Shown piece by piece: positions 48,925 to 60,729 of a stretch of DNA of 64,000 nt. A program made the position numbers and the translations under genes. Source of the DNA: Gordius sp. MW1 (lineage: Eukaryota; Nematomorpha; Gordioida; Gordea; Gordiidae); assembly GCA_964036665.1 (NCBI GenBank), contig OZ038528.1, forward strand, positions 22,059,245 through 22,123,244, in the 5' to 3' direction. Positions within the stretch are counted from its first letter, which is position 1. The number at the start of each line of letters is the position of its first letter. The notes under the pieces are model-generated. The model saw only the letters and a program-made list of their open reading frames with translations. It made no database searches and was not told the origin of the DNA.

Positions 48925-51900
48925 CTATCTACAACCACACCTGGATGCTGACATGCCTTCTAAATGCTTTAAAACGATGTTAGAGTCCTCAATGTATAGA
49001 ACGCTCAACGATTCATATTCTATAGGAACGCAAGATGCCTTTGGTATGTTAGTAATATCTCCTGCCCTATTAATTGGCTTCCCATTTCCTTTCGTGGCCA
49101 GAATCCATAAATCCTTGATTAAAGAATGCATACTGGCGTTGTAATTTTCATTCAGTAGCGGAGATGTGCATCTACCTAAATATTATAATCAAATAAGTTA
49201 ACGTCAAAAAAATTTAGTAAAATGATATAAATAAGTTACATTTACGACTAAAAAACTATAAAAATGGGCTAAAACTAAACGAATGACACTGATCCGTGTA
49301 TGGAAATCGTGTTGGATTTAACTTGGATGTTAAAACAATTAAGAAGACTTGAAATGCTCAGTCAACTCAATTATTTAGGCTCCATTCGTTATAGGTCAGA
49401 GGCAAGATTTTGACATTACTTGGATTTTATTGTCTCTAAGGTTTAGTGGTTATATTTAATCGGACAAACTTTAATTCGCCCTAATTGAATTATTAACTTA
49501 TTCAGATAATTATTCACAATTAAAGTCTTCAGACCATGTATGTATTAATATAGATTTTGAACAGAGTCTATGAGTTTAATCAAAGTTCTTAATCCTTAAT
49601 CCGGGGTTCCATCATAATCTTCTTATATATTATGTTAATCACTGCGAAGGTGTGCAATATATTATCATATCACAATAAGCTCATCATGAAAAAAAGTATC
49701 ATAGATTGAGTAAAAATGTCGAAATTTTATAAACGTTTAAAATTCTACCTTCACAAAAGTTTATGAAATAACCGTTGGGTTTCACGAACCAGTCGCTCCA
49801 CCCCAAAGTCGAAAAGTCAATGTACCATTCGTGAAGTTGGCACATCGATTCATTGCTTGGAGTAATGCGTCTCTTACTTCGTGGCTTGCTCAATTTTGGC
49901 AAAGTGTGATCAGAGTTCCTTGTAAATTAATCACAAATTCTTTTAATCATTTTATAAGTAGAGAGTATTTTAAAGCTTAAGTCTAGAATAAACGGGTCTT
50001 TAATGTTGTTTTAGCATTTTATATACCTTGCATTTGCGTTGTTCTTGTAGAGCAGCAAGAACGGTGCATACTTTGATTCAATCTCCATAACATAAAAGTT
50101 TGGTCCTTGCAAAAGTGTGTCCAAAACTTCGCTTATACTTATCAATATTCTGACGGATGGGACTAGATTGGATTTTCTTAAAGAATTAACGCTTATGTTT
50201 AGATGGATAAAATCGTCGGTTGACTCCAAGGATGTTGGGTGAGGATTACAAGAAGTGGCCTGCATAGGGTAAAAAATACAAGTTTATAAGAGGTATGCGA
50301 TTGTATATTTTTGTGTCAGCTAATTTAATCCTGCCCATTCTCTCTCTATATTATCTGGCTTTACATGGGCGTAGCCAGCTTTCGGATTAGGGGGGAGCGA
50401 GCAAAAAAAAAGGGTCTCGACTATCCAGAGGGGGGGAAGCAGAGCAAAATTGGGGGGGGGGGGGGGGGGGAGCAGAGCAAAATTAGGATGGGGCAGAGCA
50501 AAATTAGGGGGGAGCAAAACATAATTTTTTTTAATTCTTTAGGGTTTTTGTATTAAATTTTTTTTTTAAATTAGGGGGGAGCAGTGGCTCCCCCCTGCTC
50601 CCCCCTGGCTACGCCCATGTGGCTTTAGTAACGCTCTAATTTTTGCGAATTACAGCGTTTTTCTTTACTTTTGTACATCTTAACTCATTCCTGCACATTA
50701 GAAGGACAGAAAAAGGGTGATCAATCATAGATTTTGAAAGAGAACGCTCTTTCTCTCTCCTTGTTAAGTAGAGAATAAGAGCGTTCTCTTTCAAAAGCCA
50801 TGATTGATCACCCTATTCTCTCCCACTAATGTGCGGGAGGAGAGTCAAGAATTGCGAATTTAAAGAAAAATGCTGTAAAACTTTTAAAAATTTATGCTTA
50901 AGATAATATTTTTATATCCGCTATAATAAATGTTAAACCTCACAGTCATTTTAAATAACTTTAATATTAGATTGAACCAGATTATCAAATTCAGAAATTT
51001 AGGATGATCCGGATTTATAATCAAATTTTGGTTATATTAGGCTTTCATACGAAAGCTACGAAAGCTTAGAACTTTATTAGGATTTAGTAGTAAGTGGAAC
51101 CGTCCTTAGGCGCATATTTACATTTTATCATAAACTTTTTTATTAAATGTTATCTTTAACCTCAATCGTGGTTGCATTGTGACTTTCGAGCGTGATGCAA
51201 ACTAGGATTTGTGTAGATGGGGTGGTGGTGGTCTGTTGGTTTAATTGCTTAATTTTTAACTTTCGGTGTAACACCAATTCGACCCACATTAAATTTTTCA
51301 ATTGCTCCCCTTTCAGATGATACTCAATGTCAATTTTCGTTTCATTGTTACCTATAATACGTATGTTTGAGTATGCAAATAACTAAATTCATACATGCTC
51401 ATCACTAAAATATAAACTCTTTCTCAATAATAATATATCTCCAGATGCATTTATATTTTAACAAGAACATGGTCTTGATTCCTTTTTATTTGGCACAGCC
51501 CAGGTAGCCATTTAACTGTCTGGTTCTTATTAATTTTCAAGACCAATGAGTTTAAATCTTATTATCTTAGTGTTCTTACTTAATATATAATCATCATTTT
51601 TCTAATACAAATCTTACCCGTTTAAAAGTTTTTTGATTGTTAATATGTTGAGTAACTTCCCTCGATAAACATAAGTAATTTTTGGCAAAACATTAAAAAA
51701 TAGCCTAAATTAGAGTAACGGATTGCGTCATAAACAGTGTATATGTGGTGGCGTGATTTTAACGTCAAGCACATGATAATAGAGCAACATAGTGTTTTTG
51801 ACGCATTTCCTTACTTACAAAGGGCGTGTCGGTTGTGATTTACGACTTATAAACAATTGCCAAAAAAGAAAGAGATCCAAATTTAAAAGGTCGTGCATGG

Positions 51901-52851
51901 CAAACTTAATTCCAATTATTTTGAACATATATTTAAATGAATAAAACTCGTCTTTGTTTGTATAATATAATTAAAATATTAGTAAAAATTAATATACCCC
52001 GCCCAAACATTAAAATAAATTAGGGCTAGGCGTCCTGCCTTGCAGGAAACTTTTAAATGCTAATCATGCTAAAATTACATTATAATGAATATGGCATACC
52101 CATAGGAGAATTTTGTTTCTACATAAAAAATTTACGGTTAGTTAAACATAGAATAAAGTTGTTTGAAAAAAAACTTCAGATCAAAGCCGTAAATTGACAT
52201 TTGCCAATCTCTAAACAATAAAACTAAAAAGAATCACTCACTCAATATTGATACAGGCCGCGAGGCGATCACTGAGCTTACAATTGGCGGGTTGGCTATA
52301 ATATATCTTGAGTCAGGCCGGGTTTGGGACGAATTCCACAAGTCGTTAGGTATGTTATCAACTAACCCATCCTTAACCATAGACTCGGTGGAGTGAATAA
52401 AATCGTAAAGCCAAGTTTTTTGAAATTGATAAAACGTATAGTTGCTCTCGTACGCTTCTTCTCCATTTATTTGTTCAACGAGATTTTTGTCAAATTCATA
52501 ATCGTCCCCTCCTAATAAAAGGTGACGCGATTGTTCAATTTCCCATAACCTTAGCATTATAGGTGGGATGGCTTCGGGGTTAAAATGCGTATGGGGTTCT
52601 ATGTGCAAAGCCTTTAACATCAAATTTTTCAGTTCTTTCTCCACCGAGCCAAGCGATTCAATGACTGTATTAACGTCAATTTCAGTATTATACAAATTCT
52701 TTACGGAAGAATTCCTAAAACCGATCTGTTTAGATAGGGGATAAGGTAAGCCGAACGCGAGGTGCAATAATACCTGGAGCACTAGTAGTACAATTGGAAT
52801 GAAAAGGGGGAAAGTTAGAGAATGGAAATTAATGTGCCTGGATACTTTCAT
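48925..52851 (-). CDS. TGF-beta/BMP family ligand lacking the inter-subunit cysteine
   Basis: Secreted growth factor. Exons 52851-52242, 51351-51161, 50259-50027, 49918-49749 and 49175-48925 (stop TAG 48927-48925) join in phase to 1455 bp, 484 aa. A hydrophobic signal segment (LFIPIVLLVLQVLLHLAFG) is followed by a propeptide of about 340 residues, a furin site RSKRR (358-362) and a mature domain of about 122 residues. Mature motifs: CQLHEWYIDFSTLGWSDWF, PNGYFINFCEGRC, NIPKASCVP, LSVLYIED, CGCR. Cysteines 371, 400, 404, 450, 481 and 483 form the knot. The dimer cysteine (first C of the usual CCVP) is Ser449. BMP/Vg1/Nodal branch by look; I cannot name the orthologue. Extra propeptide cysteines occur in exons 2 and 3. 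Confidence 0.92.
49270..49325 (+). repeat. Stem-loop cassette, copy 3 (partial)
   Basis: AACTAAACGAATGACACTGA, TCCGTGTATGGAAATCGTGT and TGGATTTAAC match copy 2, but the closing arm is missing. Lies in the last intron of the ligand gene. Confidence 0.6.
50364..50619. mobile_element. MITE-2 copy with G19 run
   Basis: CATGGGCGTAGCCAG to CCTGGCTACGCCCATG. G19 at 50452-50470 and several GGGGGAGCAGAGCAAAATT units. Lies in the ligand gene intron between exons 2 and 3. Confidence 0.85.
50650..50878. mobile_element. Foldback element in the ligand intron
   Basis: Nested inverted arms: TTACAGCGTTTTTCTTTA with its inverse near 50861-50878; GTGATCAATCAT...GAAAGAGAACGCTCTT (50717-50751) with its inverse (50777-50811); GCACATTAG with CTAATGTGC. 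The loop is only about 25 bp. A related scrap (GATTGATCACCCT, TCCTCCCCCACTAG) sits at 16191-16215. Confidence 0.75.
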
Positions 52852-53696
52852 CCCGGAGTGTAGTTAGAATAGGGAGAATCTCCATCGAATTTAATGAGAT
52901 TTTTGCTAAAATTATCGATAAAGCTTATTAACATGACACTTGTCACAGCACCGTATATTTCACCTTTTTTTTAACGGTGCCTTCTATGTATTGGATATGT
53001 CAAGTGAGGTCGTTTTGCTGCGTTAGCAAATTTTCTTGGATCTCATCCAATTCGAATTTTCTTAGTATTGTGTTGGTTTGCTTGTACAAGGATACTTCTC
53101 ACGCGATTTTATGTTCAAGGCGAAATAGGTGAGGAGTAATAGTCAAAAGTTTTTTGGATTATGACGTATTTAAAAAGGAATAGCCATTCTGTCATCAAAT
53201 GTTTTTAGGGACCAAATTTATTTAAAATATGAAAACTTGCGCGTTTTTTGTAATAATAGGGTAAAAATTCGAATAAGAAACTTATTTAAAGACAGGCAAA
53301 AACCGGCAATCACCTGATGTAATGCTTACTACTTACTATAAACCGCGGTTTAACTTGGACCTAGTTCTCGGAAATATTTGAATATATGCGTGACGCGTGC
53401 TTATCATAAATGAAAGTATTCAAGCATTGCATTTTCATAAGTTTATTAGTCAAATTTATGTATAAATAAACATACAATATTATATATGAGATAATTTATA
53501 AAAAAAATATCTACAACAAAATGCTGCTTTATATTCTAAATTTATTGATACAAAGCAACATAAATTAATAAATGATATAAATCATTTCATATTTTTGGCT
53601 GAGGTGCAATTCTCTTTATCTAATATACTTTGTTAAATGTATTAAATTAAATTTAATCTAAATGATAAACATGTAAAACACTTACTTTTCTACGAT

Positions 53697-53885
53697 TCAA
53701 AAAAGTAATATATTACATACATTAAATGCTTTGATGCTGCCTTTTTTACGCAGAGATCTCAAGCGCACCCACCTATCATAGTCTAATGTCGCTACTTTAA
53801 AAATCAATTTAATATATAATACCAGACCCCAGTAAGGTAAGCACAGTGCCTGCTTCACATATCTCTGCTTTGAATCCTCGTACAC
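53697..53885 (-). CDS. Small ORF of unknown worth (62 aa)
   Basis: MYEDSKQRYVKQALCLPYWG, one hydrophobic stretch (LVLYIKLIF), then a basic end (RWVRLRSLRKKGSIKAF). Less AT-rich than its flanks and about 0.8 kb upstream of the ligand gene on the same strand. I know no homologue. It could be a single-pass micropeptide, an exon of something else, or chance. Confidence 0.15.
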   Translation of the reverse strand: MYEDSKQRYVKQALCLPYWGLVLYIKLIFKVATLDYDRWVRLRSLRKKGSIKAFNVCNILLF

Positions 53886-54289
53886 ATGGGTTATTACTCT
53901 TTTATTCTACATATAAACAAAGCTTAGTTGCTATGCAATTTATGTTCAAATCGATATGAACATCGTGTAAAATTTAACCCATAATTGAATAACAATTAAC
54001 ATTTGATTTACATTAATTAGAGGAAAGCGCCATTAAACTGCTAAAGTCTATTCAAAAAAGATGCACGTTATTTATTGGAAAAATATAAAAAACTACATGT
54101 GACGGTATGAATTGGTAGGCTTAAATGAGGGAAATGCAACAGGTGTTAAAATAGCGATTAGATAGGCGTTAAAAAACGAAATTTTTTTTTGATTCACACT
54201 TTAGCCAATGGTCATTTTTTTATCTTTGGTCAGTAGCCAGCGGACGGCCAAAAAATTTATATTATCAATGTTATTAACAAGAACAATCA

Positions 54290-54385
54290 GTGTTAGGTTA
54301 ATAAATAAAAACTTGCCCTCGCCAAGATTCGAACCCATGTTAGTAGAGGCATAGGTTTTTGTAAAGGGGCACAGGGTTACAGGTG
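54290..54385 (-). repeat. tRNA-related SINE segment, copy 1
   Basis: On the minus strand: CCTATGCCTCTACTAACATG, then GGGTTCGAATCTTGGCGAGG, a Pol III B box. No good A box. Confidence 0.5.
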
Positions 54386-54984
54386 CTCAAAATATTAATA
54401 ATAGGCTTACGAAAAAATGAGCAGGGATATTCAATAGCTCCGCTATTGCCTGTTACGACCGCGCATCTCAAAATGTCACAGGTATCGTCAGTAAATCGCA
54501 AAAATTTTACAGGTGCTAAATTGAAACTTTTTCAACCACACTTTGGTCAATGGTCATTTTTTTCCATTGGTCAGTACCAAGAGACGGTCTATAAATACAT
54601 ATAAGTCAAAAAAAACGAGAAAAAAAAATTTCGATTCACACTTTAACCAATGGTCATTTTTTTCCATTGGTCAGCAGCCAGGACACGGTAAAAGAGGATA
54701 TAAATACATTAGAGTAAAAAAAAAGAAAAAAAAATTTCGATTCACAAAAATGGTCATTTTTCCATTGGTCAGCAGCCAGGACACGGTAAAAGAGGATATA
54801 AATGCATAAGAGTCAAAAAAACGAAAAAAAATTTCGCACACTTTGGCCAATGGTCATTTTTTCCATTGGTCAGCAGCCAGGAGACGGTCAAAAAGGATAT
54901 AAATACATAAGAGTAAAAAAAACGAAAAAAAAAATTTCGATTCACATATGGCCAATTGTCATTTTTTCAATGGTCAGCAGCCAA

Positions 54985-55125
54985 CGAACGGCCAAAAAGC
55001 CAATATTATCAATGTTATTAACAAGAACAATATATTAATTATTATTTAAAAAAAAATTTGCCCTTGCCTAGATTCGAACCCATATCAGTAGAGGCATAGG
55101 CCCTTAGGGGGGGGGGCACAAGGTA
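54985..55125 (-). repeat. tRNA-related SINE segment, copy 2
   Basis: Same layout as the copy at 54290-54385: CCTATGCCTCTACTGATATG, then GGGTTCGAATCTAGGCAAGG, with a 9-10 C run ahead. Confidence 0.5.
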
Positions 55126-55589
55126 TCGTACTCAGGATGGCTTAATCGAATTCCAAGCGATAGCGGTGGTAAACACGACGGAAAAAAACGAAAAGCATTT
55201 AGAGACGTTCGGTGCGTGACACGTTCGGCGTGACATTAACAAATGGAAAGTGAGCCCATAAATTGCATAGCAATTAATAATTAATTTGTTAACAATTTAT
55301 TGTATATTAAAAATGTCTTTGAAAGTATGTTAGGATCATATTTTTTATGTTCAAATTCCGTGTGTTTTGTTAGTCGGTTGCTAAGCCTTTTATAATTTTA
55401 AAAACTTGGGGCAATCGACCGGTGATTACATGTTGACCAGTCAGATGCTATGATCTTTTCTAAACAATGATAAATTTAAAGGTATTTTTTAGTCTTTATT
55501 GTATTATAACTATTATTTTTACTTTGCTTTACATTTTCCCATTATGAAATTTAAATATTAACGTTGCCTACGACGGTTTCAAGTCAGTG

Positions 55590-58500
55590 TGCAAAAAGTG
55601 GAGGGTTGGCGTCAGGTCGAAAACCGACTTAAAAACCAACTCCAAAACTATGATAGTTTCAAGCAAGATTTTACAAGAAAAGGCTAGGCCTCACAAACGA
55701 CGCGCACTGCAAACCCCGCCCGTGCAATGTGAAAAATACACTAGGGTTACTGCCCAACTCACAACGAAGGCGGTTAAGGAAATTAGTTGTTGAAAGAAGG
55801 CGAATAACGTGCTGGAATGTGGGAACGTTGACGGGGAAGAGCATCGAAGTCGCACAAATGCTGAAAAAGAGAAAGGTTCACATTGCTTGCCCACAAGAGA
55901 CTAGGTGGAACGGAACGAAGCCCGGGAATTAGGAGAAGGATACAAGCTTTTCTACAATGGGTCACCAAATCGTAGAAACTGGGTCGGTATCGTTCTAAGC
56001 GAATCGTTCAAGGACAAGGTGGTGGAAGTCAAGCGTTGTTCCGACAGGCTAATGTGGGTGAAGATTGCAGATCATAGGGGGCCTCCTAACCTTTATGTGC
56101 TCGTATGCTCCCCAAATTGGGCGTATGAATCAGAGAAAGACATAATCTTTGATTCATTGGAAAAGGAAATACAAAAAATCCGACAGGAAGAAAGGCTAAT
56201 TATTGGGGCCGATTTTAACGCTCACGTAGGAAAAGATCGCCTCGGGTATGAACGCAATCATGGAGGCTATGGGCATGGTCTGAAGAACAAAGAAGGAGAA
56301 AAACTTCTTCAAATATCCCAAGCATATGACATGGCGATCGTTAACACATATTTTCAAAAACGCGAAGATCATATTGTGACCTATAGAAGTGGGAAGCATT
56401 TTAGTCAAATTGACTATTTGCTTATACAGCGAAAGGACTTATATCAAGGATTGCAAAGTAATACCGGGAGAAGAACGCCAGGCAACGTAGTCCCCTTGTT
56501 ATGGATCTTGACAGAAGAGTATTTCCCAAAAGAAGAAAGGTCTATGAGCCTCGAATTCGATACGAAAGGCTAAAGGATTAGTCGACAAACGAAAAATACC
56601 ATCAAAAAGCCTCCTTACTCTTGGTTGCAAGGAAGTTGCAAAAAGACGTAGACGACGATTGGGAGACGCTATCTAAGGACATAAAGAAACAGCGATTCGT
56701 GTTCTAGACAGACCAAAGAAGGCAAAGCTATGAATATGGAACTATGGTGGTGGGATTAATCGGTTAGGGATTTCATCAAAAGAAAGAATCTATATAGACG
56801 GTGGCATAAATCAAACAAGTCGGAAAATTATTAAGAGTATAAGGACGCAAAGAGGGCCGCAAAAAGGCCGTTGCAATCGCGAAGAATGCCGCCTACACCG
56901 CGATGGCCAACAAACTGGATCATAATGGAGGCGATTGGCTTATGTACAAATTGGCCAAGATAAGGGAGAAGAAAAGCCGCGATGTCGGAGTTCAAAATTT
57001 CAAAAACGAGAAGGGTCAAACCTTATTCAAGCCGAAGGAAGTGATGGGAAGGTGGAAAGGATATTTTAAGAACCTTAGGAATATTGCAAATGACAAGGAT
57101 TCCCTCCCGAAGTTGAGCCAAATATAAGTATGGTCGAACTCTTTCAGGAGGATAAAGTTAGGACCCAAATAAACAAGATGCAAAAAGGAAAAGCAAATGG
57201 CCCAGTGGAATACCTATGGAAGCATTGCTCGGATGCCGTGAAGAAGGAGTCACCACCATGACAAATCTCCTTAACAAGATATTGGTATAAGAGCGAATTC
57301 CTAATCAATGGAGAGCAAGCACAATTATACCCTTATTTAAAGGCAAAGGAGACCCTCAAGACTGTGGCAATTACAGAGGTATCAAGCTAACTTGCCACTC
57401 TTTGAAGCTTATGGAAAGGATTTTAGTGACAAGGCTGAAAAACGAGGTGGAAATATCGGCTAACCAATTCGGATTTGTGGCCGGCAAATCCACAATCGGC
57501 CCAATCTTCGCACTAAGACAAATGATGGATAAGTATGGTGAAAAGAAGAAAGACCTACATATGGTCTTTATCGACTTGGAGAAAGCTTATGACACGGTCC
57601 CCCGCGATTTAATATTGTGGTGTCTGAGAAAACAAAATATCCCTGACGCATATATACGACTTATGAAAAATATTTATGAAGCCTCAAACTCTTGCGTTAG
57701 GACGACAGTTGGAGACTCTAAATCTTTTCGGGTTAAAATTGGATTACATCAAGAATCTGCTTTAAGTCCCTTTTTATTTAATATAATTATAGACGCGATA
57801 ACGAGGGACATTCAGAAGCCATCGCCATGGTGCATGCTATATGCCGATGGTATAGTTCTTGTCATGTCTGCATGACGATGCGCACGAGAACAAGGAAACA
57901 GATCGTTAATTGGCTTCGAAATCGAGCTAAGGACGGAGGAAGGTTACCGAAGATGGGGTTAGTAAAGAAATAGAGCAAGGATACAGCAAAACAAGCCTAT
58001 AAATCACGACTTGGCCCGAAAGAAGTAGCAGGGAAAAGCAAGGATACAACAGAACCGGGTAGTAAATAACGAATTGGCCCAAGAAACGTTGCGGAGACCT
58101 CGAACTGTCAGCCGAAGATTCCAAGATCCTTGGAAGTGAAGGGCCATCCATCAAAAGTTGGCACGGGAAAATGTTTGAAAAAAAAAAGAAGTTTCAAGGA
58201 TAAAAATACAAGCCAACAAAATCAAACTTATAAAAGCTCCATGAAAATCGATACTCAGTAGAACGTTGCGTTACCAACGTTGCTCCGCAGATGAATTAGC
58301 AATTAAAGAGAACTAGAAAGTTTCCCACTTGAGAACCAGTTTTCCCCCCTTTTTATCGCTAGAAATTATATCCCCGCGCTATTATCATTGTACTGTAATT
58401 CGTTTCGTGGTTACATAGTTATATATACCTATCGTTGTTATTTGAAGCGAAAGTGGCGAAATAAATTATTTGGAAATTGATATTAAAGGTGCTAAGAAAG

Positions 58501-59340
58501 GATAAAGGTTCCGTCAGCCCCGGTACTTCTCCCATTTTCCGAGATATAACACCCCTCCCCTAGTTTTGAGAACTCAACAGTTCTATGCGAGGAAACAAGG
58601 GAGAAATTATTCGAAGAAAACGAAAAGTTGTCAAAGCGCTTAGCTGGCTATGGGTTAAAGGTCAACGATCGAAAAACGGTATACATGGAAATGAACGGTT
58701 CAAGCAGCCCATCGCTGGATGACCCTCTAAAGTACCCAAAATTAGACAGATTTACATACCTCGGCTCGATGCTACATCAAGAGGGAGGTTGCGCAACGGA
58801 AGTCAATGCCGGCATCCAAAAAGGATGGCTTAAATGGCGAATTATATCCGGTGTAATGTGCGACAAGAAAATGCCAATCTGGTTAAAGAGCAAAGCTTAC
58901 AAATCCATCGTAAGACCGGTGTTACTCTATGGAAGTGAAACATGGGCATTAACCACGGAAGGAAAGCTATTACAAGCCACAGAGATGAGAATGATACGGT
59001 GGAGCTTGGGGTATACTAAGCTCGACCATATGACGAATGACTTTCTCATGACAAAAATGGGTATTCAACCTTTGGCGGACATGATTAACGAAAATCGACT
59101 AAGGTGGTATGGGCATATACTAAGAAGGGACATGGGTGACGTAAATCGAAAAGTACTGGACATGGAGGTACCGGGGAAGAGAGGGAGAGGACGACCCCGT
59201 GTCACGTGGAAAGGGCAAGTCGATAAATTAATGAAAACAAAAGAGATTAGTCAAGATATGGCACCACCCGGTCAAGATGAAAGAAACTCATCAAAAGAAA
59301 CCCCACGTCTGTGGGACCAAATAACTGATAAAGGATGAAA
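55590..59340 (+). mobile_element. RTE-type LINE, decayed and split by a solo LTR
   Basis: APE endonuclease: RITCWNVGTLTGKS, QETRWNG (frame break at about 55915-55930), IGADFNAHVG, SQIDYLL. RT: DCGNYRGIKL, VFIDLEKAYDTVPRDL (motif A), HQESALSPFLFN, motif C as MLYADGIV instead of YADD. After the LTR: GYGLKVNDRKTVYME, LYGSETWAL, NRLRWYGHILRR, GKRGRGRPRVTWKG, typical RTE C-terminal blocks. Several frame breaks lie between 56450 and 57400. It is not functional. Confidence 0.88.
57860..58579. mobile_element. Solo LTR, 720 bp, inside the RTE LINE
   Basis: Begins TGTCATGTC and ends CTCAACA; 5-bp duplication GTTCT at 57855-57859 and 58580-58584. ATATATAC at 58421-58428 and AATAAA at 58460-58465 fit an LTR promoter and poly-A site. 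Removing LTR plus one duplication (725 bp) exactly explains the frame offset between the LINE parts on either side. A degenerate tandem repeat of about 85 bp (GCAAGGATACA..., TTGGCCC) occupies 57960-58085. A 5-bp duplication fits Gypsy or BEL/Pao; which one cannot be told. Confidence 0.85.
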
Positions 59341-60246
59341 TTTAAATATTAAAATTTATTAACCGTAGAATAAAAATTTCAGCGCAAAGAGTATAATGTT
59401 CAGACCACCCAATTTGACTCCTTTTTATTAGTAAACCAATAAATATGACCAATTGGCCGTATTTGGTAAAACAATTAAATAAAACATCGACCGGATAATG
59501 ATTTTCAGAATATAAATGTATATGTTGGACGATGGCCGGAGGGAAATATCCGTGTAACAAATAGGCTAGGTCGGGTGACGTATAAGGATCAATGAACGTA
59601 TTGGGTTAGGAAGCCGTTTGGTTCTTCGTTCATGCTACCGCTAGACCAACGTGTTCTAAATATGAAAAATAAACATATCCCCCCGCAGGACTGACGTGTT
59701 CTAAGTAAAAAATATATATATATATATCTTATCATAGTCAAATTCCCGCTATTTAAACCTTGTCGATGCACTTCTCAATTTGCATGAGGGATGCCGACAG
59801 TTCGATGTACTGCACATCTCCACTAATATGAGGCATGCCTTTTACATATTCGTCTGCTTCTAATTAGTGCCCATTTATTCACATAACTAATTTTAGTTGG
59901 CAAGATACAACACGCTATCCTTCCTAGCTCATTTGCGTAGCGCATCTGCGTAAATGTTAACCAAATTATAAACTCTTTATCAAAAATTAACTACTTTTTT
60001 ATTTTTCCTGTTTTAATTGCTTTGCGCATTAATGTGTGATGTGCAAAAACAATTTTGGCATAATGCTGTTGTTCAGGCTTTAACATTTGAAATAAATTAA
60101 AAATATATAGCAACCCCATAAAGCATATCAATTTTTAAATATCGTTATTGAACTATTTATGCACACGGAAAAAAGGTAAAGAATGCAAAATTTGTATTCA
60201 AAGAAATTGAACAACTTAACGAATAATTTAATCTCACTACTACCAT
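59341..60246. other. Intergenic stretch
   Basis: AT-rich with a (TA)n run at about 59710-59727. A 72-aa minus ORF at 59342-59560 starts MLHGYFPPAIVQHIH but matches nothing I know. Confidence 0.35.
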
Positions 60247-60252
60247 TTTATT
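60247..60252 (-). terminator. Candidate poly-A signal of FBXL20
   Basis: Minus-strand AATAAA about 480 bp after the stop codon; the nearest one I find. Confidence 0.35.
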
Positions 60253-60729
60253 GAACCATAATCGTCAAATCTAAAAGATCCATCAACAGATGACAATCAA
60301 CGTATATGAATGATCGTATGCAATCAAAACGGCGCAACGAATCGAATTCAGACAACATATTTGGCCTGATATTTAACCACAACTTCCATAGCTATAGCTA
60401 ACCCATTATACATGGGCCCGGTGGCTTATGAAGTCTTTTTCTAACTCGCGCTCGGTTTTACATTGCAAAGAGGCAATAAATCGTATACGTTTTCTAGCTC
60501 TACATATAAATAACGCGTCGATCGAGTGTGTACAAAAAATAAAGGGAAGGGGGCGCGATGGGAAGAATCGATGGTGTGTTTCGTGGTGGAGTAGTAGTAA
60601 AAAGGGGGAGGACACTACAATAAATTATCATAAAAATCGGTGGGCCGCCGGCCAATAAATAAAACGATCGGGGTGTCGGGGGAGGGTGGGGGCTTGGTCT
60701 CGCGAGTTGACGATGGCTTGGCGTCGTCG

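Larger units (their letters stand above)
54180..55125. repeat. Tandem array of about 100-bp hairpin units bounded by a duplicated tRNA-like repeat
   Basis: Six units each hold CCAATGGTCATTTTTT followed by CCATTGGTCAGCAGCCA, a 7-bp stem, then ACGGT..AAAGAGGATATAAATACATAAGAGT and an A-rich tail with TTTCGATTCACA. Unit cores are near 54204, 54546, 54648, 54749, 54846 and 54951. Both outer units run into TATTATCAATGTTATTAACAAGAACAAT and then a B-box-bearing segment. Confidence 0.8.

Noticed and set aside
59600..59665. tRNA gene on the minus strand (TGGTCTAGCGGTAGCAT resembles an A box)
   Set aside because: No B box at the right distance and no cloverleaf pairing that I can draw.
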